In this document: one piece after another, positions 1 to 7,351 of the stretch
How positions within the stretch are numbered: the stretch's first letter is position 1
How the letters are laid out: every line of letters starts with the position of its first letter
NCBI GenBank assembly: GCA_946886255.1
Contig: CAMPIG010000132.1
Location: forward strand, 1-10,513
Length of the DNA stretch: 10,513 nt
Origin: an uncultured Cellvibrio sp.
GTDB lineage: Bacteria; Pseudomonadota; Gammaproteobacteria; Pseudomonadales; Cellvibrionaceae
Reading direction: 5' to 3'
Notes under the pieces: model-generated
What the model was told of the DNA's origin: nothing
The model's input: only the letters and a program-made list of their open reading frames with translations
Database searches by the model: none
Translations under genes and position numbers: made by a program

Positions 1-134
1 ATGGAAATATAGGCTTGCGTATTACTAACCTCACTAACGAGTTTTATGAATACGTTTACTACGACGTCGATCAAACTATTCACTCACCCGGTGATGGACG
101 CGGTGCAAGCCTATCCGTGAGCTTTGATTTGTAG
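1..134 (+). CDS. TonB-dependent receptor, C-terminal fragment (5' end outside window)
   Basis: This is the last 43 codons of an open frame that enters from the left edge (frame starting at base 3) and stops at TAG 132-134. The readable peptide contains GLRITNLTNEFYEYV and ends ASLSVSFDL. This is the typical end of a TonB-dependent outer-membrane receptor: an 'xNLTNxxY' strand, a short loop, then a final beta strand with alternating hydrophobic residues. The family usually ends in an aromatic residue; here it is Leu with Phe two positions before it. The protein would be a 22-strand barrel taking up a ligand with energy from TonB-ExbBD. The permease gene follows 45-87 bp downstream on the same strand, depending on its start, so receptor and permeases are probably co-transcribed. 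The substrate cannot be told from this fragment. Confidence 0.8.
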   Translation, partial: GNIGLRITNLTNEFYEYVYYDVDQTIHSPGDGRGASLSVSFDL

Positions 135-143
135 TGAATGAAA

Positions 144-167
144 TTAACGAATCGTGACACTCGTTAA
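144..167. repeat. Perfect inverted repeat in the receptor-permease gap
   Basis: TTAACGA at 144-150 is matched by its exact reverse complement TCGTTAA at 161-167, with a 10-nt spacer. It lies in the gap between the receptor stop (134) and the first permease start (222 or 180). As RNA it could form a 7-bp stem with a 10-nt loop, followed a few bases later by TTTT (174-177). The stem is AT-rich, so it is at best a weak terminator, an attenuator or mRNA-processing site, or alternatively a dyad operator with half-sites about two helical turns apart. I cannot choose between these from sequence alone. Confidence 0.55.
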
Positions 168-221
168 ACTGACTTTTCTATGCTAACGCGTATCAATGCC
201 AAGTACTATGAAGCATTCACT

Positions 222-1667
222 ATGAAAACCATTTCAATTATTGGTGCCGTCTGCACCCATGAGCTGCGTACTAAAGTTCGCGCTAAAACACTACTGCTGT
301 TATTGCCTTTGCTGCAATTGTTGGTTATCACTGCGTTGCTGAGCTGCTGGTACTATGTAAACAATGAACAACGCGCGCAAACGCATTGGCAAGCGGAAGT
401 TCAGCGGCAATGGGAAGCACAGCCTGATCGTCACCCGCATCGGGTAGCGCATTATGGAACCTACAGTTTTCGAGCGTTGACACCCTTGAGTTTTCTTGAT
501 TCGGGGGTTAGTGATGCCGTAGGAAATTTACTTTTTCTTGAAGCTCACCGGCAAAATGCAGTGCAGTTTTCCGAAGCGCAAGCCGGTGGCTTGGGTGGCA
601 GTTTTGTTAAGCTAACACCGGCGAGTTTGCTTCTGATTGTCTGGCCGTTACTACTGATTGCGGCGGCATTCGATACCGTGAGCAGCGAGCGTCACTCGGG
701 TCGCTTACGTCAATTTATTAGTGGCGGCCTTTCTCTGCCGCACTGGCTGTTGGGCAAGACGTTGGCTTATGCACTATTGAGCTTGATCTTTTTATTGCCG
801 TTATTCGTTACGGCCTTGGCCCTGGCCGCCTTGGCGCAAACGGAATTTACCGCTGACATTGTTTCGCGCCTATCTCTACTTTTTGTACTGTATTTTCTTT
901 ACAGTCTTGTCTGGATCGGGCTCATCGTGGGTCTGTCATCACTGCAATCCCATTCCCAAATCGTATTGGCTATGTTGTTGGGTATCTGGTTATTGTTTGT
1001 GCTTGTTCTGCCCCGTTTTCTGACGAGCCATTCCTTGCTGGCTTACGATTATCCATCGCGCGCGCAGTTCGAGATTCAATTGATCGAGGCGACCAAAGCC
1101 TTGGGAGACTCTCATAACCCCAACGATCCACATTTTAACGCTTTTAAAGCAAAGGTCCTGGCTGAGTATGGCGTATCGCGAATAGAAGACTTACCGGTCA
1201 ATTACGCTGGGATAGTAATGGCTGAGGGCGAGCGCTTGAGTGCAGAAGTTTACGCTCAACATTATCGCGATCTGGTTGCGCAATTTGAGAAGCAGGATGC
1301 ATTGTTAAATAAATTTTCGGTTGTGAATCCTTATTTGTTAGTACGCGCGCTCTCTATGCAACTGACGGCGAGCGATAGCCGGCATTTCTATCACTTTGAG
1401 CAGGCCTCGGAGGATTATCGTTATCAAATGATTCAAAAACTGAATCATCTGCACGCACATCAAATCAGTTATACAAACAATAAAACGCAGCGCTTGTCGG
1501 CTGAGCATTGGCAGGATTTTTCGTCGTTTTACTATCAAATACCCGGACTGGACTGGTCTATGGCCAAGCTCGGTAATTATTGGTTGTCGATAGCCTTCTG
1601 GGTTTTGGCACCACTTCTGCTTTTAATCTTCTGTTCAAAAAGAATTCGAATCTATGCAACGACTTAA
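222..1667 (+). CDS. ABC-2 type transporter permease, DUF3526 family, subunit A1
   Basis: A polytopic inner-membrane protein of about 481 aa. There is one N-terminal TM segment (about residues 23-45), then an extracytoplasmic loop of about 90 residues. That loop carries HPHRVAHYGTYSFR (71-84) and LEAHRQNAVQFSEA (106-119). A block of four TM segments follows (about 134-150, 181-203, 217-239, 245-265), then a second large soluble loop (about 266-450) and a C-terminal TM segment. The ERHSGRLR motif after TM2 matches the cytoplasmic 'ExxxGxLR' of ABC-2 permeases, which contacts the ATPase. These features fit the DUF3526 permease family, and the protein aligns by eye with the permease at 5939-7351. 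I chose ATG 222 because it gives the short charged N-terminus usual before TM1 and has a weak GAAG (210-213) upstream. An in-frame ATG at 180 would add 14 residues and has no visible ribosome site. No ATPase lies beside it in module 1. Substrate unknown. Confidence 0.85.
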   Translation: MKTISIIGAVCTHELRTKVRAKTLLLLLPLLQLLVITALLSCWYYVNNEQRAQTHWQAEVQRQWEAQPDRHPHRVAHYGTYSFRALTPLSFLDSGVSDAVGNLLFLEAHRQNAVQFSEAQAGGLGGSFVKLTPASLLLIVWPLLLIAAAFDTVSSERHSGRLRQFISGGLSLPHWLLGKTLAYALLSLIFLLPLFVTALALAALAQTEFTADIVSRLSLLFVLYFLYSLVWIGLIVGLSSLQSHSQIVLAMLLGIWLLFVLVLPRFLTSHSLLAYDYPSRAQFEIQLIEATKALGDSHNPNDPHFNAFKAKVLAEYGVSRIEDLPVNYAGIVMAEGERLSAEVYAQHYRDLVAQFEKQDALLNKFSVVNPYLLVRALSMQLTASDSRHFYHFEQASEDYRYQMIQKLNHLHAHQISYTNNKTQRLSAEHWQDFSSFYYQIPGLDWSMAKLGNYWLSIAFWVLAPLLLLIFCSKRIRIYATT

Positions 1668-3003
1668 GTTTGAATTGACGCTAATGCTCCACGGGTGGGC
1701 GATTAGATTGGCGATCCTGATATTTCTCGGAGCGGGCCTGCTGGCGATTATTCAGGGCGTCGATCGGGTAGAGCGCGAGGCCGTCCATGTTGATGATCTA
1801 CAGGTGGATTTTCAGCAGCAGCTAGGTCATTGGCAGGAGCAGTCAAAACAACAGTCTTTTGACTTTGGCAGCATGGGTTATTATTTTTTTTCGCCCACGT
1901 ATATATCTACCGGTCCGTGGGCGGCGTTAGTTTCCGGACAACGCGACAGCGCTATGCTTAAACATCGTGTGCGATTGCTGGCGATCAGCGGGCAGTTGTA
2001 CGGAAGTGAGATTCATAATCCTAATATTCAATTATTGGGTGGCCTGGATCTGGCATTTGTGTTTGTCTATCTTCTGCCACTAATCATAGGGTTGCTGTGT
2101 GCTCGTTTGCTGGCTGAGGAAGTTCAGTCGGGACGCTGGCCGTTGCTCAAAGCAATGGCGAGTCATAGGATTTTGCAGTATCGACTTGCTTTACGTTTTG
2201 GATTTCTAACGCTGATTAATTTGTTGTTGTTATTGACTGGTGCGGTGATCGCACATATCTCACTTGACGCAAGTTTTTTTGCCGTTTTACTGGCAATTCT
2301 GGCTTACCAACTTTTTTGGTTTGCAATGTGTGGTTTTATCATCCGGTGGAAATTTAATAGCGTAAACAGCTATCTGTCATTTGTTAGTGCCTGGTTGTTG
2401 TTTGTTGTAGTGATACCTGGGCTTTCCTCTTTGTACCTGAGCAGCGTCTATCATACCGATTCAGGGATGGCGCTTTCGATCCAACAGCGCGATGCAATGC
2501 ATTCCGCCTGGGATAAAGACAAACAAGCCTCGTTAGATGAGTTTTTGGGTATTTATCCCCAGTTCGCTGATACACCGAAACTGCCCGCTGCCTTTCATTG
2601 GAAATGGTACTTCGCCATGCAGCACATGAGTGACCTTGCTGTTGCAGATGAAACCGCCGAGTATCGCCGCACTATTTCTTCCCGTATCAACGCAGCTGAG
2701 AAACTCCAATGGTTTTCACCCGCTGTTTTACTTCAAAACTTACTTGAGCGCACTGCCGACACCGATACACGCTCGCAGCAGGATTATTTGCAAGCCATCG
2801 AGCGTTATCACGGCGAATTGCGCGACTATTACAACATCCGTCTGTTCTACGATAAACCCATAGCAGCGGATGAGTTGTCTGACTACCCGCGCTTCAATTA
2901 TTTGCCAGAGAATCGTTCTCCGCCACTATTGAATAGCCTTTTCTTATGCTGCCTGGCCGGTTTTTTAATGTGGATTTCTGTGAATAAAAAGCTGACGCTC
3001 TAA
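1654..3003 (+). CDS. ABC-2 type transporter permease, DUF3526-like, subunit B1
   Basis: A 449-aa membrane protein whose start overlaps the end of the A1 gene by 14 bp, which suggests translational coupling and a stoichiometric A/B complex. TM1 is at about 18-34. A soluble loop follows, with GPWAALVSGQRDS and, nearer the membrane, EIHNPNIQLLGGLDLAFVF (the DLAFVF part near residue 132), and then a four-TM block. EEVQSGRWPLL after TM2 is the counterpart of the ABC-2 'ExxxGxxxxL' cytoplasmic motif. A second large loop (about 265-420) precedes the last TM segment and a short KKLTL tail. The NPxxxLxGxxDLAxVxVxLLPL region is shared with the permease at 7348-8751, so the two are paralogues. It lacks the HPHR motif of the A subunits. 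The start has only a weak purine stretch (AAAAAGAA) upstream. Exported or imported substrate unknown. Confidence 0.83.
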   Translation: MQRLKFELTLMLHGWAIRLAILIFLGAGLLAIIQGVDRVEREAVHVDDLQVDFQQQLGHWQEQSKQQSFDFGSMGYYFFSPTYISTGPWAALVSGQRDSAMLKHRVRLLAISGQLYGSEIHNPNIQLLGGLDLAFVFVYLLPLIIGLLCARLLAEEVQSGRWPLLKAMASHRILQYRLALRFGFLTLINLLLLLTGAVIAHISLDASFFAVLLAILAYQLFWFAMCGFIIRWKFNSVNSYLSFVSAWLLFVVVIPGLSSLYLSSVYHTDSGMALSIQQRDAMHSAWDKDKQASLDEFLGIYPQFADTPKLPAAFHWKWYFAMQHMSDLAVADETAEYRRTISSRINAAEKLQWFSPAVLLQNLLERTADTDTRSQQDYLQAIERYHGELRDYYNIRLFYDKPIAADELSDYPRFNYLPENRSPPLLNSLFLCCLAGFLMWISVNKKLTL

Positions 3004-3006
3004 AAA

Positions 3007-3126
3007 ATGATGCTATACGGCGCAGCATTCAAAGCTCCTGACATCTTTAACATACATGAACTGGATCAGTGTGTGTTGAAACCTAACAACGATTCTATTT
3101 CCACTTAATCACTCGAGAATTTCATC
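3007..3126 (+). pseudogene. Probable fossil of a TonB-dependent receptor barrel
   Basis: In the frame starting with ATG 3007, the gap between modules reads LYGAAFKAPDIFNIHELD, then a few residues, then LKPNNDSIST, a TAA stop (3106-3108) and SLEN. TonB-dependent receptors carry a conserved barrel stretch of the form GxAFRAPxxxELY...NPxLKPExSxSxELGxE. The match in order and spacing (G-x-A-F-K-A-P, E-L-D, LKP, S-I-S-T) is hard to explain by chance. The stop sits where the family usually has Glu, and TAA is one base from GAA. About 40 codons survive with no plug or remaining barrel, so this is a remnant and not a functional receptor. If translated, it would be a 33-aa peptide from ATG 3007, with no ribosome site seen. 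This is a by-eye family comparison, not a search. Confidence 0.5.
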
Positions 3127-3129
3127 TCT

Positions 3130-5208
3130 ATGATATTTCGTAATTACCAGTACCGTTTTATTGCACGATTTACTACCCTTGCCGGCTTTTGTCTGGCTGG
3201 CATGAGTTTATTGAGTCACGCCGACATGACAGGATCCGCATCCAGAATGGAAACACTGCTGGTGACAGGTGAGCAACAACAAATTACCTTGGCTGCGGAT
3301 AACTTGCCCGCAAAGACGACAACCATTGATTCTGAAGAAATCCTGGCCACCAATGTGGGTAGAGATATCTCCAATATTTTTCGCCGGGTTCCGGGCGTGC
3401 TGGCAAACAATATTGACCAAGGTGATACCGGTAATGGCTTCCGGATGCGCGGGTTTGCAACCCAGGGTACGCACGGTGCTGACACAGCTATTTACGTTGA
3501 TGGTGTTCCGCAAAATCTTCCGTCCAGTGAGGCGGGGGCAGGGCATGGGCCTGCATTTTTAGAATGGCTAACACCAAACATGATTCAAAAAGTGGAGGTC
3601 ATTAAAGGCCCCATTTCTGTATTACATGGAGATCAAAATCGGGCCGGTGCGGTAAATATTCATACCGTCGGTAGCGACGTACGTTCAAGTGTGGGAGTCG
3701 CGATTGAAAGTTATGAAGGCAGGCGTGGCAACTTGGTTCTTTCGGGAAAAATAGGGCAGGTAGATCACGTACTGGTCGCTGATACTTATGACGCAGAAGG
3801 TTTCCGTGATCAATCCGAAACCCGGCGCGATAATATTTTTTGGAAAGGATCAACCGTATTTAATGATGGTTTCTATAGCTTCAGCCTGAACCATTACCGC
3901 ACCGATTTTATTGCGGCGGGTTATCTCGGTTACGATCGTTTGGTAGCTGGCGCAGTTGAACCCCAAGCGGTGCAGGAAAATGCGTTGCCAAGCTACGGTG
4001 AAAATAGTCAAACCGGTATTGTATTTAATCGCCGGCCAGCAAGCAGCGAATACGGTCTCTATGCCACTGTGTACGGGCTTGATATTGATCGGCAGCGTGG
4101 CACCACGGGTGGTAGCGTCGTACACAATGTTGGTGAAGATGATCGCAAAGCGATTGGCGGACGCATCGCAACTAACATGGCGGCAGGCGAAGATGCAGCA
4201 GTTTTTGTTGGTATCGATTTCCGTCGCGATCGCGGCGACGCTATTCGCGAGCGTTACGAAAATTACCTGGGTACGGGCAACTTCTTAACGAATCTGGATA
4301 TTGATCTGGTTACCTACGGAGTCTTTGTTCAAGGCCAATATCGATTTGCTGAAAACTGGAAGGCAATTGGTGGCGTTCGTTACGATGGCTTTGATTACAA
4401 GATTGACAATAGAAAATTTACCGATGCCGATGCTGATTATAGCGATGGTGTTATCACACCGAAGTTCGGTCTGGCGTGGATAGCAGCGCCGAGGCTGGAA
4501 CTGTTTGCTAACGTCGCTGAGGGATTTCGGTCTCCCGCCGCGCAACAAATCAGCCCGGGTGGTTCATTAGGCCCACTGGGCCGAAGCGGTGGTCTCATGA
4601 ATACGGAAATCAGCCCGTCAAAAGTTCGTTCGTACGATGCCGGGTTTACCGCTGAACTGGTCGAACAGCTGACGCTATCGGCGTCGGTTTATTACATTGA
4701 AAATGAAGATGAAATTGCGCAGACGGCACCTGATACTTTTTCATCGGTCGGCGGGTCTACCCGCAAGGGATTTGAGATGGATTTACGGTATCAACCCACC
4801 GATCAATTCAGCATGTATGCAAATTACGCGCGCGTGCTTGAAGCCGTGTTAGTTGATCCGACCCGAGGCACTGGTCAATCGATTTCAGTTCCGGAAACCC
4901 TCGCAAAAATCGGTGCGACCTATGGAACATTTGTCGGCAATGGGCAACTGGCAGTTAATGCTGATGCCTATGTTATTGCCGATATTCCCTACTACAGCGG
5001 TACTCCATCTGCAGAGCGTGACATGCCAACCTTTACTCGCTATGACACGCGCATCAGTTACACCCTCGCACCTTATGAGATGGCAATTTATTGGACCTGG
5101 CAACCCCATGAATTTGCCAGTGAGGCCGCCTATGCAACGGCGACCGGATTGATGGTGTCTCCACAGCCTACCGACTTCGGCGGCATATCGCTTCGTTACC
5201 AGTTTTGA
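3130..5208 (+). CDS. TonB-dependent outer-membrane receptor
   Basis: A complete 692-aa receptor. A signal peptide has a charged start (RNYQYRFIAR), a hydrophobic core and likely cleavage after SHA-31. A TonB-box-like ETLLVTGE lies at 41-48. The plug domain (about 58-180) shows the usual landmarks: RRVPGV 85-90, FRMRGF 104-109, YVDGVP 122-127, KVEVIKGP 154-161 and RAGAVNI 171-177. The rest is a beta barrel with periodic aromatic strands, the EGFRSP barrel motif, and a C-terminal RYQF ending in Phe, as outer-membrane insertion requires. Length is typical for siderophore- or metal-type receptors and shorter than SusC-like glycan receptors. It starts module 2 and is followed after 2 nt by an ABC ATPase gene, so receptor and transporter probably act on the same compound. 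I see no clear Fur box in the 126 bp upstream. The ligand is not identifiable. The start has a modest GAGAA (3115-3119) upstream. Confidence 0.92.
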   Translation: MIFRNYQYRFIARFTTLAGFCLAGMSLLSHADMTGSASRMETLLVTGEQQQITLAADNLPAKTTTIDSEEILATNVGRDISNIFRRVPGVLANNIDQGDTGNGFRMRGFATQGTHGADTAIYVDGVPQNLPSSEAGAGHGPAFLEWLTPNMIQKVEVIKGPISVLHGDQNRAGAVNIHTVGSDVRSSVGVAIESYEGRRGNLVLSGKIGQVDHVLVADTYDAEGFRDQSETRRDNIFWKGSTVFNDGFYSFSLNHYRTDFIAAGYLGYDRLVAGAVEPQAVQENALPSYGENSQTGIVFNRRPASSEYGLYATVYGLDIDRQRGTTGGSVVHNVGEDDRKAIGGRIATNMAAGEDAAVFVGIDFRRDRGDAIRERYENYLGTGNFLTNLDIDLVTYGVFVQGQYRFAENWKAIGGVRYDGFDYKIDNRKFTDADADYSDGVITPKFGLAWIAAPRLELFANVAEGFRSPAAQQISPGGSLGPLGRSGGLMNTEISPSKVRSYDAGFTAELVEQLTLSASVYYIENEDEIAQTAPDTFSSVGGSTRKGFEMDLRYQPTDQFSMYANYARVLEAVLVDPTRGTGQSISVPETLAKIGATYGTFVGNGQLAVNADAYVIADIPYYSGTPSAERDMPTFTRYDTRISYTLAPYEMAIYWTWQPHEFASEAAYATATGLMVSPQPTDFGGISLRYQF

Positions 5209-5210
5209 TC

Positions 5211-5942
5211 ATGACAGATATGAATACCTTCCCTGTTCTGCATGCTGCCAACGTCATTGTTGAGCGCGATAAACGTCTCATCTTAAACAAGCTGACATTA
5301 AGTGTCCCCGCAGGTTGTGTGTACGCGTTGTTGGGCGGAAATGGCGCAGGCAAGACCACAACGCTGAGCCTGTTTTTAGGTTTTGTTCAGCCCAGCTCCG
5401 GAGACGTTTCCGTGGCGGGTCGGGTGCTGCAGAAAAATGATCAGTTGGTTAAACGCGAACTCGCATACTTGCCGGAAAATGTTGCGCTTTATGCGCATTT
5501 AAGCGGCATCGAGAATCTGATTTATTTTGCTGCACTGGCTGGGCTTGCGATTACGACTCATGAAGCGCGCGAATTACTCGCGCATGTGGGGCTAGCTTCC
5601 CATAGCCACACCCAACGCATCAAAGGCTATTCAAAAGGTATGCGGCAAAAGGTTGGACTTGCCATCGCGGAAGCTAAACATGCCAAGGCTATTCTTCTCG
5701 ATGAGCCCACGTCTGGGCTTGATCCTGTTGCAGCAGACGAATTTGCGCAGCGGTTGCGGGTGCAGGCCGACGCGGGCATTGCGGTGTTGATGGCCACGCA
5801 TGATTTATTTAATGCACTGGAAGTGGCCGACCGAATCGGCATACTGAATCACGGGCGTCTAGTGGAGCAGTTTGATGCGCACACGGTGGACCACTCGGCA
5901 TTGCAACGCGCTTATCTTGATCACGCCTGGCATGCTTCATGA
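5211..5942 (+). CDS. ABC transporter ATP-binding protein (NosF/CcmA-like, ABC-2 type)
   Basis: A 243-aa cytoplasmic nucleotide-binding subunit with a complete motif set. Walker A is GGNGAGKTT (42-50), the signature variant is YSKGMRQKV (140-148), Walker B with D-loop is ILLDEPTSGLDP (161-172), and the switch histidine is H197 in MATHD. The Q-loop position reads LPENVALY (87-94), with Glu in place of Gln. That, together with the YSKGM signature, is typical of the ATPases that serve ABC-2 permeases such as NosF and GldA. It powers the two permeases encoded next and is the only ATPase in the window, so it may also serve A1/B1. ATG 5211 is 2 nt after the receptor stop. A TTG at 5205 and an ATG at 5220 are in-frame alternatives, and none has a clear ribosome site, consistent with coupling to the receptor. 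The 3' end overlaps the next gene as ATGA. Confidence 0.93.
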   Translation: MTDMNTFPVLHAANVIVERDKRLILNKLTLSVPAGCVYALLGGNGAGKTTTLSLFLGFVQPSSGDVSVAGRVLQKNDQLVKRELAYLPENVALYAHLSGIENLIYFAALAGLAITTHEARELLAHVGLASHSHTQRIKGYSKGMRQKVGLAIAEAKHAKAILLDEPTSGLDPVAADEFAQRLRVQADAGIAVLMATHDLFNALEVADRIGILNHGRLVEQFDAHTVDHSALQRAYLDHAWHAS

Positions 5943-7351
5943 TGACTCCATGTATCAAAAAAGAAATCTTGCTGCTGCTGCGTGATGGCAAGGTGGTTTT
6001 TGCCAGTGCGCTGTTGTTGTTAATGTTGTTGGTATTGGCAATAAGTTCAATGGCGCAGCATCAGGCCAGGGAAGAGGAAAAGCGGCTGGTGGGAGAAAGT
6101 GCGCGTGAGCAATGGGACAAGCAAGGTGTAAAGCACCCACACCGTGGTGCTCACTTCGGCATTTACGTATTTCGACCAAATACTGCGCTTGCAGCAGTCG
6201 AGCCAGGGGTTTTACCTTTTACCGGGCAGAGCCTCTGGTTGGAGCCGCACCGTCGCAACATGACGCGTTTTAGTGAGGCCACTGATGCCGGGCCTGCACA
6301 ACGTTTGGTGGACATGGCACCGGCATTTATCTTGTATGGATTGTTTCCGCTATTGATCCTCTCGCTCGCGTTAAATCAGATTCCCCAGGAGCGGGAAGAC
6401 GGCACTTTAAGGATGCTGCACAGCGCCGGCTTTTCTCCTTCAACTCTTATTTTCAGTAAGCTCGTTGCACAGTGGGTGTTGATCGGTGCAGTACTGTTGC
6501 CCGCTGTTCTTACAGCGATCTTTATCTGTGCGTTGACCGGACAGGGGGAGATTTGCATACGCATTGTGTTACTCACGTTTGCCTACGGGTTTTTTTATAT
6601 AGTTATCGGTGCACTGGGGCTTGCGGTTGGTATGCTGGTTCGCAGCGTTAGAGCTGGGCAGCTGTTAGCAGTTGTGATCTGGGCGGTCGCTATTGTCTTG
6701 GTGCCTCGTTTAGCCAATGCCGCCGCGCAAGTGATGGTACCACTGCCGCACGCTGCAGATTTTTGGGCTGCTATTGAACGCGAGTACACCGATGGTCCGC
6801 CCGATGGTGTGTCGTTGGCGGAAAGAGTGGCGGGATTCGAAGCATCACTGCTGCAGCAGTACGGTGTAGATGATTTGAATGATGTGCCTATTGGTGTTAA
6901 TGCAGCGCGACGATTATTTCGTGATGCCTATGCCGATGAGGTTTACGAAAAACATTTCTCCCGTTTATGGGCGCTTTATGCTAACCAACAGCAAATATTG
7001 CAGTGTTTCGCCGTTGTAAGTCCAGTCATTGCCATCCGCAATATTTCGATGACGTTATCAGGCAGCTCTTTGGCCGATCAGAAACATTTCGAAGCCGCGA
7101 GCGAAACCTATAGGCGCCACGTCAACACGACTATCGACGAATGGGATCTGCACCACACGCAGGGAATCGTTTCTTTTGAAGTGCAGTACAGCGACGCTGA
7201 CTTGTGGCAGAGCATTGGAACCTTTAGTTATGTTCCACTTCACTGGACGCGCTCCGTTTCCCATGCATTGCCGGATTTTTTCGTACTATTGGGTTGGGTA
7301 ATTTTTGCGGGTTTGGTGTTAAAAAAGACGGCACGGAGGCTTGTTCCATGA
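5939..7351 (+). CDS. ABC-2 type transporter permease, DUF3526 family, subunit A2
   Basis: A 470-aa inner-membrane protein and clear paralogue of the permease at 222-1667. TM1 is at about 18-38. The extracytoplasmic loop holds HPHRGAHFGIYVFRP (66-80) and LEPHRRNMTRFSEA (101-114). A four-TM block follows (about 128-146, 177-199, 208-232, 239-257), then a long soluble loop (about 260-440), a final TM segment and a basic KKTARRLVP tail. EREDGTLR (151-158) after TM2 is the family's cytoplasmic motif facing the ATPase. The start overlaps the ATPase stop as ATGA (5939-5942); a second ATG at 5942 is an equal alternative. The end overlaps subunit B2 in the same way, so ATPase, A2 and B2 are translationally coupled and probably form one complex. 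Function beyond ATP-driven transport, and the substrate, are unknown. Confidence 0.88.
   Translation: MMTPCIKKEILLLLRDGKVVFASALLLLMLLVLAISSMAQHQAREEEKRLVGESAREQWDKQGVKHPHRGAHFGIYVFRPNTALAAVEPGVLPFTGQSLWLEPHRRNMTRFSEATDAGPAQRLVDMAPAFILYGLFPLLILSLALNQIPQEREDGTLRMLHSAGFSPSTLIFSKLVAQWVLIGAVLLPAVLTAIFICALTGQGEICIRIVLLTFAYGFFYIVIGALGLAVGMLVRSVRAGQLLAVVIWAVAIVLVPRLANAAAQVMVPLPHAADFWAAIEREYTDGPPDGVSLAERVAGFEASLLQQYGVDDLNDVPIGVNAARRLFRDAYADEVYEKHFSRLWALYANQQQILQCFAVVSPVIAIRNISMTLSGSSLADQKHFEAASETYRRHVNTTIDEWDLHHTQGIVSFEVQYSDADLWQSIGTFSYVPLHWTRSVSHALPDFFVLLGWVIFAGLVLKKTARRLVP
7335..7339 (+). promoter_or_regulatory. Shine-Dalgarno site that fixes the B2 start
   Basis: GGAGG at 7335-7339 stands 8 nt before ATG 7348. 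It is the strongest ribosome binding site in the operon and selects ATG 7348 over the in-frame ATG at 7294. The 7294 start would overlap the previous gene by 58 bp and prepend hydrophilic residues to the normal membrane-protein N-terminus. Confidence 0.75.

Noticed and set aside
180..221. Upstream ATG 180 as start of permease A1
   Set aside because: No ribosome site, and the added 14 residues do not fit the short charged N-terminus of related permeases; kept only as an alternative.
3006..3029. Hairpin AATGATGC/GCAGCATT after the B1 stop as a terminator
   Set aside because: It has a mismatch in the stem and no T run after it; the sequence is better explained as a receptor gene remnant.
3007..3108. 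RiPP or lasso-peptide precursor encoded by the 33-aa ORF next to receptor and exporter genes
   Set aside because: No maturation enzymes nearby, no leader/core pattern, and the peptide matches a receptor barrel signature instead.
3004..3129. Fur box or clear sigma70 promoter before the complete receptor gene
   Set aside because: TTGAAA at 3076-3081 has no -10 box at proper spacing and no GATAATGATAATCATTATC-like 19-mer is visible.
3180..3240. Lipoprotein signal in the receptor N-terminus (FCLAGMS)
   Set aside because: The residue after LAG is Met, not Cys; a normal signal peptidase I site SHA follows.
7294..7347. Upstream ATG 7294 as start of permease B2
   Set aside because: The GGAGG at 7335-7339 and the ATGA overlap both point to ATG 7348.
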